Positions 10,401 through 17,903 are shown, counted from the stretch's first letter. The stretch: DNA of 64,000 nt from Paenibacillus sp. HW567 (GCF_000374185.1 NZ_KB910518.1:4388530-4452529); one strand, 5' to 3'. Made by a program: numbers and translations. The notes: generated by a model from the letters alone, not told the origin.

Positions 10401-11908
10401 TGTTCCATAAGAAATCTTGCGAGCTGGTTGGCCTTCTCATTGAGCTGCTTGTACGTCAGGTGCTCATTCCTGTAGGTAACAGCGATTGCTTCAGGCATCT
10501 TTTCCACCTGATCTTCAAACAACTGGTAGATGGTGCGGTCATTCGGGTAAGAGGCTTGAGTCGCATTAAAAGCATCCACCCGTTCCGTCCACTCTTCCGT
10601 GGACAGGATGCTGATTTGCCTGATTCTCGCTTCCGGGTCGGACACCATTGTCATGATTAACCTTGTAAGATGGGCGTACATATCATCTATCTGCTCTTGC
10701 GTGAAGTCGTTTTGCTTATAGTCAAAGCTTGCCGTAATGCTGCCGGATGCTGTCCACTCTTTAAGCACGAGCTGCATGGAATATATCTGCTGCCCGCTGT
10801 AGAACTCTATACTATCAACCGCATATCCATTGATTTCTGTATCCAGCCTGGTATTGTAATAATTGACACAGACATTAAATAATTGATCCATGCCTTTCTT
10901 CTTAAGCTCAAGCTCTTGCATAAGCCGATCATAAGGATATCTTTGATGGAAATAGCAGGCCTTTAACCCGCTGTTGATCTGGCACATCGTATCCAGTACC
11001 GAACTACAATCGTCAATAACATAGCGAAACGGCATTGTACTGGTATACATCCCAAAGGTACCTTTTTGCTGCCGTCCAGATCTGTTCAATACTGGCGTGC
11101 CGATGACCAAATCGTCTTGGCCCGTAATCTTGTGGGCATACAGCAAATACGCCGTAACAAAGAAGGTATTCAGGGAACAGTTATGCGCTGAGGCCAAATG
11201 CTTGATCCGGGCAGAGAGCTCAGGACCCCATTCGTACGTTTTTCTGTTTCCGGCCAAGCTATCCGAGCTGGCATTCAGAAATGAATCCGGAAGTGCCCGA
11301 TATTTCTCAACCCAGTAGGACTGGTTTGTCTGAAACCGCTCCGATGCAAGATAGGCTTGCTCCTGGTCCCGGTACTCCAGATAGGAGGGTGCAGCCTGAA
11401 CCTGTATCTTCTCTCCATGCAAAAGCCGGGTATATATCCCGCTGATCTGCTCGGTCATAATATTAATGGACCAGCCATCCGCCACGATATGATGGAACTT
11501 GGCCAAATAGCCATTTTGGCGATCAGAAACTGTAAACATGGCAAAATAAAAAAGCCGTTCGTTCTCAAGGACGAATGGCTTTTGCGCTATGGATTCCACC
11601 CAGCCTGCAAACTCCCGTTCCGGCTCACGGCATGTGGAAAAATCTATAAATTCTACTGGAAAATCATTATCATGATCAATGTATTGCCTTGGCTCCCCGT
11701 TCTGGACAGCCATTCTCAGCCTTAATGCATCATGACTTTGGATGAAGAGAGCAATAGCCTTTTCTAATAACGAAAACTGAACAGGTCCTTTGATTTGGAT
11801 GGTTCCTCCAATGTTATGCAGCGGGGTTTGGGGATAGATCTGTTCGATGGCCCATATTCTTTGTTGCGGATGAGTTAAAGGATAGAAGCTACTTGGTTTC
11901 ATATGCAT
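7415..11908 (-). CDS. Single-module NRPS, C-A(Asn)-T-E, prodrug-initiation type
   Basis: About 1497 aa. Condensation domain first (HHIVADGWS, about residue 140); adenylation domain with YTSGSTGKPKG (about 605); carrier domain with GGDSIQ (Ser about 990); epimerisation domain with HHLVVDGVSWRI (about 1174), GHGRED and RFNYLGEF; no thioesterase. Reading specificity positions by alignment to GrsA gives D-L-T-K-I-G-E-V-G-K, one residue from the classic Asn code DLTKLGEVGK. A leading C domain plus E predicts N-acyl-D-Asn handed to a downstream synthase outside the window. GGAGGGAGTA precedes ATG 11908; ATG 11902 is also possible. A leader peptide and terminator lie upstream. Confidence 0.95.
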   Translation of the reverse strand: MHMKPSSFYPLTHPQQRIWAIEQIYPQTPLHNIGGTIQIKGPVQFSLLEKAIALFIQSHDALRLRMAVQNGEPRQYIDHDNDFPVEFIDFSTCREPEREFAGWVESIAQKPFVLENERLFYFAMFTVSDRQNGYLAKFHHIVADGWSINIMTEQISGIYTRLLHGEKIQVQAAPSYLEYRDQEQAYLASERFQTNQSYWVEKYRALPDSFLNASSDSLAGNRKTYEWGPELSARIKHLASAHNCSLNTFFVTAYLLYAHKITGQDDLVIGTPVLNRSGRQQKGTFGMYTSTMPFRYVIDDCSSVLDTMCQINSGLKACYFHQRYPYDRLMQELELKKKGMDQLFNVCVNYYNTRLDTEINGYAVDSIEFYSGQQIYSMQLVLKEWTASGSITASFDYKQNDFTQEQIDDMYAHLTRLIMTMVSDPEARIRQISILSTEEWTERVDAFNATQASYPNDRTIYQLFEDQVEKMPEAIAVTYRNEHLTYKQLNEKANQLARFLMEQGVGANTIVGVMTTHSLETVISVLGIGKAGAAFLPIDPGNPAERLGYVLQDARAEFLLTNLPDLDECGFDGQILNMGEIKYDTYQTSNVKMLSKPDDLVYVIYTSGSTGKPKGTMIEQRGLVNYICWAKKVYVKQTKEVFPLYSSLAFDLTITSLFTPLISGGAIRVYRDDEDEYVLYRILKENQATTVKLTPSHLSLLLDRGSLDSSVKRFIVGGENLKVSLAKKVYDSFGGKLEIINEYGPTEAVVGCMIHTYVPDTDTRAAVPIGRPADNVQIYLLDKTLAPVPVHAIGEIYIAGDGVARGYLNNPELTAEKFIDCPFAPGKRMYKTGDQGRFLQDGTLEYIGRMDKQIKIRGYRVELEEIEKHLLNHTGITEAVVLNRQDKGHNAFLCAYIVSKRKIAAHELKEFLMKQLPDYLIPLHFIEVQEIPLTVNGKVDKAVLEEMALPARGDNAYIQPRTEQEEQLIQVVGEVLRVEDIGVKHNFYHVGGDSIQAIQVSSKMNQRGYKLKVKDILSFPILEEMAMFIEAARSEEIEQGAAEGSISLTPILSYFFSQHFAKRDHYHQSVMAVLKREIGLDTLEKALSALIRHHDSLRINCKSDSGELFYNQEHDLTRLSIEAHDFSDLSRPEQEVKLEEEAHRLAASFDLQQGLLVRAAVFDLGNVRTMLLIAHHLVVDGVSWRIILEDMNTLLQQIHRGQKAVLPLKTSSYQKWAKALENSRQTLGLKEEVYWNSILQKDFTLPPDHDKGADILTSCHTLLSGLGQSETAALLSEANIPYNTEPHDLLLASLLVTLKEWTGSRDMVIELEGHGREDVDELVDVTRTVGWFTSLYPFGITLNEDALPGQIKQVKEAQRRVPGNGIGFGLLRQLGRIADNHVRKFIRFNYLGEFIRDQGEGYLVLLGDQIQHNVSGDNHMTSLLDINCFVVDGRLQLRLTYSRNKFLDMTMERFQSHWLRNLKRVIEHCSSTQRKEFTPSDFDTVDISQEELDSLFS

Positions 11909-11961
11909 TACTCCCTCCATAACCGCTCAAGCCCTATTATTCCATTGTCTTATATATTTCG

Positions 11962-11987
11962 AAAAAAATGGCAAAGCTTCGCCATTT
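11962..11987 (-). terminator. Attenuator hairpin before the NRPS gene
   Basis: Minus-strand stem AAATGGCG with complementary TGCCATTT around AAGCTT (11 bp if the loop closes, including one G-U), followed by seven T. It begins 8 nt after the leader-peptide stop and ends about 55 nt before the NRPS start, with no room for another promoter of good quality between. It therefore sits inside the NRPS leader and should act as a conditional terminator. Confidence 0.75.
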
Positions 11988-11995
11988 CGTGTAAC

Positions 11996-12031
11996 TTATG
12001 AAGTATACACTACCTTGATCTTTGCCACCAT
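11996..12031 (-). CDS. Leader peptide MVAKIKVVYTS upstream of NRPS
   Basis: An 11-codon frame with its own strong ribosome site (GAGGGGGA, 4 nt gap to ATG) whose TAA lies 8 nt before the terminator hairpin. Its first codons (ATGGTGGCAAAG) can pair over about 10 bp, two of them G-U, with the 3' arm of that terminator (CTTTGCCATT), giving a competing antiterminator. A ribosome paused near the end of the frame would cover the terminator 5' arm and leave the antiterminator strand free. The arrangement resembles ribosome-mediated attenuators of antibiotic-response genes. Function is inferred from layout. Confidence 0.6.
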   Translation of the reverse strand: MVAKIKVVYTS

Positions 12032-12148
12032 ATATCCCCCTCATTTCTCTAAAGTGCCTAAGCTTCAATAGATTCATTCGGGTTGCTGTGATGTCGCCGT
12101 CCAATTAAACCTTATATTCCAGTTGTCAGATAACCATTTCCAGTCAGT

Positions 12149-12168
12149 CTGCAAGATAAATCTTACAG
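12149..12168 (-). other. Stem-loop in the NRPS 5' leader
   Basis: CTGTAAGA-TTTA-TCTTGCAG folds as an 8-bp stem with one G-U and a 4-nt loop, between the predicted promoter and the leader peptide. No known riboswitch motif or T-box was recognised around it. Confidence 0.4.
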
Positions 12169-12195
12169 AATCGCTAGTGTTTAGATATTAAGGTT

Positions 12196-12224
12196 ATTTT
12201 ATTCTAAAGGAGATTCAATTTCAA
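12196..12224 (-). promoter_or_regulatory. Sigma-A-like promoter for leader peptide and NRPS operon
   Basis: TTGAAA, 17 nt, TAAAAT on the minus strand, just downstream of the cyclase-like gene. A transcript from here would have a leader of about 160 nt before the leader peptide and about 280 nt before the NRPS. Confidence 0.5.
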
Positions 12225-12243
12225 GCCTTTCCCTTTTTATTTG

Positions 12244-13368
12244 CTAACTGCACAACACCGATAAAATCTTCTGCTCATCCACAGGAAATGCGTAAGAGCC
12301 GCCGGAGGACTTCCTCATTTCTCCGATTCCGTTCATTAACACTAAATTTATATTGCCATTACGTGTCTTCTTATCGGTATACATTTTTCGAATCAATAAT
12401 TGCGGGTCTATATCCTTGGGACATTCCGTAGGAAGACCTACACTGCCGAGTAACCGGATAATCCGCTCAACATCTTCAGACTTTAAAAAGCCCAAATGGT
12501 TAGCAAGCCTTGCTTCGGCAACCAGCCCGATGGCAACAGCTTCCCCGTGCAGATATTTATATTCCGCCGAAGCTTCTAAGGCGCGTCCTATTGTATGCCC
12601 TAAGTTCAAAACTTTCCTATAGTTATCTTCTTTTTCATCCTTCATGACTACTTTGTATTTAATTTCACAATTTTGGCGTACAATATATTCACAAATATCC
12701 CACTGAAGACAGAGACTGTTAGAATCGAATAATGTTGGGGCATGGAGTTCTAAGTACTCAAAAAATTGAAAATCTCCTAGACAAGCATGGATAATCGTCT
12801 CGGCAAGCCCGCTTCGGAATTCACGCACGGATAACGTATTCCAGGTTTCCAAATCTGCATATACCGTTGAGGGTTGATAGAATGAACCGATCAGATTGGT
12901 GGCGGCTGGGGTGTTAACAGCAGTTTTACCGCCAATGGCTGCGTCAGCCGCTGATAATAGTGTTGTCGAATAATTGATATAAGGAATTCCACGACAAAAG
13001 GTACTGGCAATAAAACCGGACAAGTCCGACACCATTCCCCCTCCAAGTGCAATAATGAGGCTGTCTCTTCCATAACCTGAAGCAATCATTTCATCCTCAA
13101 CCCTAATTTTAATCTCTCTGCTTTTATTTTTTTCACCGCTCGGAAAAGTAAATAAATCACAATGTATACCAACGTTCTGAAGCGCCCATAAAAACTCCCT
13201 GCCATATAAAGCCTCTACGTTGGAGTCCGTCAACACAGCCACCTTATAAATGCGATCTGCAAAGTTAGTGTGAATATCCCTAATCAGAGTTTCCGTCAAT
13301 TTTCTTCCAATTATTATATCGTACGATTCATCAACAGTTTTTTTTAACTGCACTCTTAATTTAGTCAT
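12244..13368 (-). CDS. 3-dehydroquinate-synthase-like sugar phosphate cyclase, atypical active site
   Basis: 374 aa, full length. It keeps the family core: GRDSLIIALGGGMVSD, RGIPYINYSTTLL, GGKTAVN, NLIGSFYQP, and metal ligands Glu (SGLAE), His (NLGHT) and His (LHGEAVA). Two positions differ from ordinary AroB as I recall the E. coli sequence: the Lys of SGLAEVIKYG is Ile here (SGLAETIIHA), and the second His of NLGHTFGH is Arg (NLGHTIGR). Both contact the substrate phosphate region in DHQ synthase, so a different sugar phosphate may be used. It lies at the upstream end of the NRPS cluster in the same orientation, suggesting a specialised cyclitol precursor; a divergent AroB is the alternative. 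GGGAG precedes ATG. Confidence 0.8.
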   Translation of the reverse strand: MTKLRVQLKKTVDESYDIIIGRKLTETLIRDIHTNFADRIYKVAVLTDSNVEALYGREFLWALQNVGIHCDLFTFPSGEKNKSREIKIRVEDEMIASGYGRDSLIIALGGGMVSDLSGFIASTFCRGIPYINYSTTLLSAADAAIGGKTAVNTPAATNLIGSFYQPSTVYADLETWNTLSVREFRSGLAETIIHACLGDFQFFEYLELHAPTLFDSNSLCLQWDICEYIVRQNCEIKYKVVMKDEKEDNYRKVLNLGHTIGRALEASAEYKYLHGEAVAIGLVAEARLANHLGFLKSEDVERIIRLLGSVGLPTECPKDIDPQLLIRKMYTDKKTRNGNINLVLMNGIGEMRKSSGGSYAFPVDEQKILSVLCS

Positions 13369-13414
13369 TACGTTCTCCCTTCAAGATATTCCTTCGAACA
13401 TTCACTGCAAGAAG

Positions 13415-13423
13415 AGTATACCA
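13415..13423 (-). promoter_or_regulatory. Extended -10 promoter candidate for cyclase-like gene
   Basis: TGGTATACT on the minus strand, about 47 nt before the start codon, is an extended -10 match. No good -35 was found at the proper distance. Confidence 0.35.
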
Positions 13424-13568
13424 TAAAGTGGAATTATAGTATTTTTATTTACAGATCACTATACCGGGTGACGAAATTCCAGGGACGTTTTTCTTTCCTA
13501 TGTATTTAGCAACTCATCCGCAGACAAGCTTAATAAACCAATTACGATCGTTCCCTATACGAATTGGT

Positions 13569-14174
13569 TTACTTTTGCGTTTTATATTTAATCTGTAATT
13601 TCCGATTGATTACTTGTGCCCATTCAGGCAATTCATTTGAATAATATTTTATTCCACTTTTATCTGCTCCCAGAATAATTTCACCATCTGCTTTACTATT
13701 ATCAATAACAATTAATTGATCTAAAAGCTCTAAGTGAGATAACAGATTATTCATACTTGTTACATTTCGTCTAATAATATCCTCGCTTTCAATATGATGA
13801 CCACCATTCTTAACGCGCAAAGCAACACGTTCAATATTAAGCCGAACATCCCCTAGTCCCACATAAAACATAATGATTTCGAAGCCTTGTTCTTTTGCAA
13901 CTCTCATCTGCCTTATGACGTTACCACCCGCTAAAGTGGTTTCCACAGTGAAATCCCACTTATTTCGGATACATTCTCTGGCTATTTTTATGGCTTCTTT
14001 CCCAGCAGATATATTACTTTTTTCAGGATGCTCATTATTAATTTTACGGGCAAGTGCATCAGGATCAACATTTACACTTACCCCAAGCCGGTCAACAATC
14101 AAGTTACGGATTGTGCTCTTACCACTTCCATTATTACCAGCGAACACAAACATGGTTGCAATTGTTTCATTCAT
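13569..14174 (-). CDS. Zeta-toxin family kinase
   Basis: 201 aa. N-terminal Walker A FVFAGNNGSGKSTIRN (about residues 9-24), a zeta-like VNVDPDALARKIN segment, the conserved FTVETTLAGGNVIRQMRVAKEQGFE (positions about 75-99) and a downstream Arg-rich lid (VALRVKNGGHHI). Zeta toxins phosphorylate UDP-N-acetylglucosamine and block wall synthesis; that is family knowledge. The start overlaps by 8 nt the stop of a small upstream gene, the usual toxin-antitoxin layout, though the partner is not a recognisable epsilon protein. Confidence 0.85.
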   Translation of the reverse strand: MNETIATMFVFAGNNGSGKSTIRNLIVDRLGVSVNVDPDALARKINNEHPEKSNISAGKEAIKIARECIRNKWDFTVETTLAGGNVIRQMRVAKEQGFEIIMFYVGLGDVRLNIERVALRVKNGGHHIESEDIIRRNVTSMNNLLSHLELLDQLIVIDNSKADGEIILGADKSGIKYYSNELPEWAQVINRKLQIKYKTQK

Positions 14175-14346
14175 GGTTAAGTTCCTGTTCGTTCATTTTC
14201 TCAATCTTACCTGTGCTATATTCTTTAACAATTTGCCCTTCGGCTGTTTTATATACAATATATGTCCCATTTGCTTTAGCATCCAATTTCGCACGTTCAC
14301 CCGTTAATCGAATCAATTTAGCAAGGTCCTGCGTAAGATTCATCAT
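14167..14346 (-). CDS. Small protein overlapping zeta toxin, putative antitoxin
   Basis: 59 aa, two adjacent ATGs (14346, 14343), with GAGGTG about 10 nt upstream. It overlaps the toxin start by 8 nt (ATGAATGA), so the two are translationally coupled. The protein is charged, starts MMNLTQDLAKLIRLTGERAK (helical by eye), then has a short beta-like stretch TYIVYKT. I do not recognise a family; the antitoxin role rests on position only. Confidence 0.65.
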   Translation of the reverse strand: MMNLTQDLAKLIRLTGERAKLDAKANGTYIVYKTAEGQIVKEYSTGKIEKMNEQELNHE

Positions 14347-14437
14347 TTATACTAACACCTCATTTTTTTCTTATAGCTCGAGTATATCACAGCACAGCGC
14401 ATTTTATATTAGCTTAAGTCTGATCCGACTCTTCACA

Positions 14438-14484
14438 AATAGCCTGCAGATTGAGAATTTGACATCTCATTTCTACAGGCTATT
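14438..14484 (-). terminator. Inverted repeat after sigK, possible terminator
   Basis: AATAGCCTG/CAGGCTATT with an inner TGAGA/TCTCA pair forms a long hairpin beginning 16 bp after the sigK stop. The following T-run is poor, so termination efficiency is doubtful. Confidence 0.45.
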
Positions 14485-14500
14485 ATCATAAAGTTCCAAC

Positions 14501-15202
14501 TTATCTTTTCGCCTTATAAAACTCATGATACAGCTTCATCAGCGCCCTCTTTTCAATCCTGCTCACATAGCTCCGCGAGATACCCAGCTCCTTCGCAATC
14601 TCCCGCTGCGTCCGCTCCTCCCCGCCGGTGTCCAGGCCGAAGCGGCCGACGACCACCTCTTTCTCCCGGTCATCCAATATATCAAGATTACGATATATCT
14701 TGCTCTTCTCGATCTTGAGATCGACTTCCTTGATCACATCGTCGGTTTCGGAGCCGAGGATATCTATGAGGGTGATTTCATTTCCTTCCTTGTCCGTACC
14801 GATAGGATCGTGCAGAGATACGTCCTTGCGGGTTTTCTTCAGCGAACGAAGGTGCATCAGAATTTCATTTTCTATACAACGAGCGGCGAATGTTGCGAGC
14901 TTCGTGCCTTTATTCGGGCGGTAGCTCTCGATGGCCTTGATCAGACCTATCGTGCCGATGGAGATGAGGTCCTCCATGTCTTCGCCGGTGTTGTCGAATT
15001 TCTTGACGATATGCGCAACAAGCCGCAGATTATGTTCGATCAGCAAATTTCGGGCCTTGGCATCCCCCTCGGCCATCATCCCTAAGTATTTGCTTTCCTC
15101 CTGCTCCGAGAGCGGCTGGGGAAAAGCATTGTTCCTTACGTACGATACCAGCAGCGTCAGTTCTTTGATCAGCAGCGCAATTGTGCTTATAATTCCTGGC
15201 AA
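14501..15202 (-). CDS. sigK: RNA polymerase sporulation sigma factor SigK (pro-sigma-K)
   Basis: 233 aa from TTG 15202, chosen because GGGAGGTG sits 10 nt upstream and the product then begins with a hydrophobic pro-sequence (PGIISTIALLIKELTLLVSYV) before NNAFPQPLSEQEE, the sigma-K mature start region. Sigma region 2 (LRLVAHIVKKFDNTGEDMEDLISIG) and region 4 HTH (TQREIAKELGISRSYVSRIEKRAL) are intact. Known role: late mother-cell transcription of coat and exosporium genes after pro-sequence removal. The gene is not split by a skin-type element. Its promoter has a sigma-E/K -10. Confidence 0.95.
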   Translation of the reverse strand: MPGIISTIALLIKELTLLVSYVRNNAFPQPLSEQEESKYLGMMAEGDAKARNLLIEHNLRLVAHIVKKFDNTGEDMEDLISIGTIGLIKAIESYRPNKGTKLATFAARCIENEILMHLRSLKKTRKDVSLHDPIGTDKEGNEITLIDILGSETDDVIKEVDLKIEKSKIYRNLDILDDREKEVVVGRFGLDTGGEERTQREIAKELGISRSYVSRIEKRALMKLYHEFYKAKR

Positions 15203-15272
15203 CTTGGCGACACCTCCCGCACATGTACAATGAAACCGGTCAGTTAGGAGCACTACGGGTTCATGGTCCTTT

Positions 15273-15281
15273 TATTGTATG
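15273..15281 (-). promoter_or_regulatory. Sigma-E/sigma-K -10 box for sigK
   Basis: CATACAATA on the minus strand, about 70 nt before the TTG start, matches both the sigma-E (CATACAAT) and sigma-K (CATAnnnTA) -10 consensus. The -35 is weak. Known biology: sigK is first read by sigma-E, then by sigma-K itself. Confidence 0.6.
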
Positions 15282-15389
15282 TGGGTGAATGCCTAGAAGT
15301 GCCTGTACGGGAGAAATGGGTACGGGCTCTGACATCTTCTGTACCCTGAAGCTTCTTCCCGATGAGATGTCAATATTAATAAACGAAAT

Positions 15390-16964
15390 CTATCTGTTTG
15401 TCCCTCCTCCAGCTTCTCTCACTTTATCAAGGTATGCGGTCATTTTATAGGACATATATAATCGGAGAACGTTATCAATATTGTCTAAATCGGCATGAGT
15501 CAACTCACTGATCTGTTGCAGCCGGTACCGCAGGGTGTTGCGGTGGATGAACATCCGGGCCGCAGTCTTTTGCAACTGCCGGTTGTTCTTCAGATAGATA
15601 AAAAGCGTGTGATAAAGGTCAGTGTGGTGCTTCATATCATACTCCCGCAATGTAAGCAGCGCCGGATGGCATACGTCCCGGTAGTCACTCTGTGTATAAA
15701 AAGACAGCATGTCATACATCTGCACATCGGGGTACAAGACCACCGGATCGGCGGGCATTGTGATTAGACCAATCTCAAGCGCTTTAACCGCCTGCAGATA
15801 ATATTTGCGGCAATCGGCAATATCGGTGAATTCACTGCTGATTCCCAGGCGGATCTGATTGGAGGTTAGAAATTCGTGCATATCGGAGCTGAACTCCATT
15901 CTCGCTGCTCCCCTAAGCTCCCGGTCTCTGACTATGACAATGTGCTCATTATAAAAAATCAGGCGTTCCGCCTTAAAAAACGTGCTGATCCGATCCCGTA
16001 AATACCCGTTGTATTTGTCAGTAGCATCATACCGCGTTATATCCAGCACCAGCACGGACAGCTTGCCATTCAGCTTGATATTACAGCTTCGGAGTCTCTC
16101 CTCAGTAAGCTCTTTGCCGCCGGGGTCATTCTCCAGCAGATCGTAGATCATTTCTTCATACACGGCATGAGTAGAATTCCGGTAAAAGCTGATCTTCTGC
16201 AGCTCTGCCGCCACCATCTCGCTGACAAAAGCGGCTAGGTCATGATCCCTTGGATGGATAACCCGTCTGCAGCCCAGCAGAATAACATTGCCGACAAGCT
16301 TGTTCCCGATTTTAACCTTCGCCACCACCTTCACGGCAGCACTGCCACTACAGATCACTTCATATGGCTCCACAGACTTTACACCGTTTTGTACGCTTTT
16401 CATCTTTTTGACAGTGGCAATAAAATCATAAGAGCAGTAGCCCTTCTGCAGATTATCTCTCCAGATCGGATCGGTTATCTCTGCGCTGTCCGAATAGGCC
16501 AGAACTTTATAGCTTAAATCAATAATTATCACTGGATTACCCAAAAGCTCTGCCGCCACTGATACGATATGGTCCATCCCTTTTCCGGCGACAAACGCTT
16601 TAAGCAGTTCTGCCTTCGCCTGCTCCGTTTCGAAATTCTCTAAGAACAGCTCCCTGGTCTGGTTGTAGATTTCGAAGAGATCCTCACCCGCTTGAAACTC
16701 AATCCTATTCGGACTGCTCGCCGCATACTCCCGAACTGGCAGCACTGCGTCATTGATCAGCATGAAGCTGGCATTCTCTATATTCCCCGCATCGCCCGGC
16801 AGCATGGAGCTTTTGCCTACATAGATAAACTCGGGCGCGAAGCAGGTTTGGCTCTTCGTAATCAGTTTTGCATCAATATAATCCGCCTTTAATTTGCTGT
16901 TATGGTGAACGTGGACCGCTCTGTTGCCAAAATGTCCGGCCAGTTGTTCAAAGCTAATACTCAT
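15390..16964 (-). CDS. PucR/CdaR-type transcriptional regulator
   Basis: 524 aa from ATG 16964 (AAAGGG 8 nt upstream; an in-frame GTG lies at 16973). The C-terminus has the PucR-family HTH: an LFIYLKNNRQLQKTAARMFI segment followed by HRNTLRYRLQQI (about residues 455-487). The N-terminal 300 residues look like a ligand-sensing region with a GAF-like middle. It is divergent from an acetoacetate-decarboxylase-like/SDR operon across 132 bp and is the probable regulator of that operon. Ligand unknown. Confidence 0.85.
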   Translation of the reverse strand: MSISFEQLAGHFGNRAVHVHHNSKLKADYIDAKLITKSQTCFAPEFIYVGKSSMLPGDAGNIENASFMLINDAVLPVREYAASSPNRIEFQAGEDLFEIYNQTRELFLENFETEQAKAELLKAFVAGKGMDHIVSVAAELLGNPVIIIDLSYKVLAYSDSAEITDPIWRDNLQKGYCSYDFIATVKKMKSVQNGVKSVEPYEVICSGSAAVKVVAKVKIGNKLVGNVILLGCRRVIHPRDHDLAAFVSEMVAAELQKISFYRNSTHAVYEEMIYDLLENDPGGKELTEERLRSCNIKLNGKLSVLVLDITRYDATDKYNGYLRDRISTFFKAERLIFYNEHIVIVRDRELRGAARMEFSSDMHEFLTSNQIRLGISSEFTDIADCRKYYLQAVKALEIGLITMPADPVVLYPDVQMYDMLSFYTQSDYRDVCHPALLTLREYDMKHHTDLYHTLFIYLKNNRQLQKTAARMFIHRNTLRYRLQQISELTHADLDNIDNVLRLYMSYKMTAYLDKVREAGGGTNR

Positions 16965-16988
16965 CTCTCTCACCCTTTATTAATTATA

Positions 16989-17001
16989 GTGCGCCACGCA
17001 C
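16989..17001. promoter_or_regulatory. Palindrome in PucR/ADC divergent region
   Basis: GTGCG-CCA-CGCAC, a perfect 5+3+5 inverted repeat 24 bp before the PucR-type start, a GC-rich island in an AT-rich intergenic stretch. Candidate operator for the divergent regulator. Confidence 0.35.
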
Positions 17002-17096
17002 ATAGATTCCAATTATTTTTATATTTTCCATATATATAAACATTGATAGGGCTATGTTACATTGAAGCTGACAGTGATTAGGAGGAGGAATTAAAG

Positions 17097-17903
17097 ATGA
17101 GCAGCTTTATCAAAGATGTAGACGAAATTGTAAAAAGAACCACAATACCTACGACGTTCTATAATGCCGAGACACTTACCGTTTACTGGGAGACCTCCCC
17201 TGAGATTATCCGGCGGATTCTGCCCTCCCCGCTGGGTCCAGGACCAAAGCCTTTGGTCCAAGCCTTCGTAGCCGACTATCCCCGCACCAGCTTCTGTGAC
17301 CCTTACCGTGAAGCCGCCATATTCGTGCTCGCGGAGTATAACGGACAGCTTGGAAGCTATTGTCTGTCTATGCCGATCAACGATGATATCGCAATGGGGC
17401 TTGGCCGCGAGCTTTACGGTTTCCCCAAGAAGATGGCTGACATCAGTCTCAGTAAAGTGGATCAGCAGGTCAAAGGCAGCGTCTCCCGCCGGGGCATCGA
17501 ATTTTTCCGGGTCAATGCGACATTAAGCGGAAGGATGAATGCGGAAGACGGACAGGCCATACTCAACGAGCATTATGGGAACGGCCTGCCTGTCTTCAAT
17601 ATTAAATATTCCAAATCTGCAGACGGCAACGGGTTCGATCTGCCACCGCTCCTGATTCAGCAAAACACCTCAATGGATGTCAGTGTGCTGACGGCTGCCG
17701 AGGTTGAAATCACTCTGTCGGACTCCCCGCACGACCCCTGGGCGGAACTGGAGGTGGTCAAGCTGCTGGGCGGCATCTATACAGTCAGCAATACCGTACT
17801 GCTGCGGGGCAGTGTACTGTCCAAAGTGAATCCTGTGAGTTTCCTGCCGTATTCCTATTTGCGCTGGGACTGGTGGGAGCAGACGGAGGGCTATAATGAA
17901 TGA
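17097..17903 (+). CDS. Acetoacetate decarboxylase family protein
   Basis: 268 aa. Matches the ADC fold family (usual length about 245-270): the conserved GRELYGFPKKMADIS segment (about residues 102-116) contains the adjacent lysines that in acetoacetate decarboxylase form the Schiff base, preceded by a conserved Glu (YREAAIFVLAEYNG). GGAGGAGG precedes ATG. It overlaps the downstream SDR gene by 8 nt. Substrate is uncertain: many relatives act on larger 3-keto acids or as lyases/hydratases rather than on acetoacetate. Confidence 0.85.
   Translation: MSSFIKDVDEIVKRTTIPTTFYNAETLTVYWETSPEIIRRILPSPLGPGPKPLVQAFVADYPRTSFCDPYREAAIFVLAEYNGQLGSYCLSMPINDDIAMGLGRELYGFPKKMADISLSKVDQQVKGSVSRRGIEFFRVNATLSGRMNAEDGQAILNEHYGNGLPVFNIKYSKSADGNGFDLPPLLIQQNTSMDVSVLTAAEVEITLSDSPHDPWAELEVVKLLGGIYTVSNTVLLRGSVLSKVNPVSFLPYSYLRWDWWEQTEGYNE

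Noticed and set aside
11921..12243. T-box or known riboswitch in the NRPS leader
   Set aside because: No T-box TGGNACC sequence and no recognised aptamer core; the short leader frame and hairpin explain the region better.
13535..13570. AAACCAATT/AATTGGTTT inverted repeat as terminator of the zeta toxin gene
   Set aside because: The arms overlap the stop codon, the loop is 18 nt and no T-run follows; too weak to list as a terminator.
14501..15202. sigK split by a skin-like prophage
   Set aside because: Sigma regions 2 and 4 are joined in one continuous frame with no insertion.
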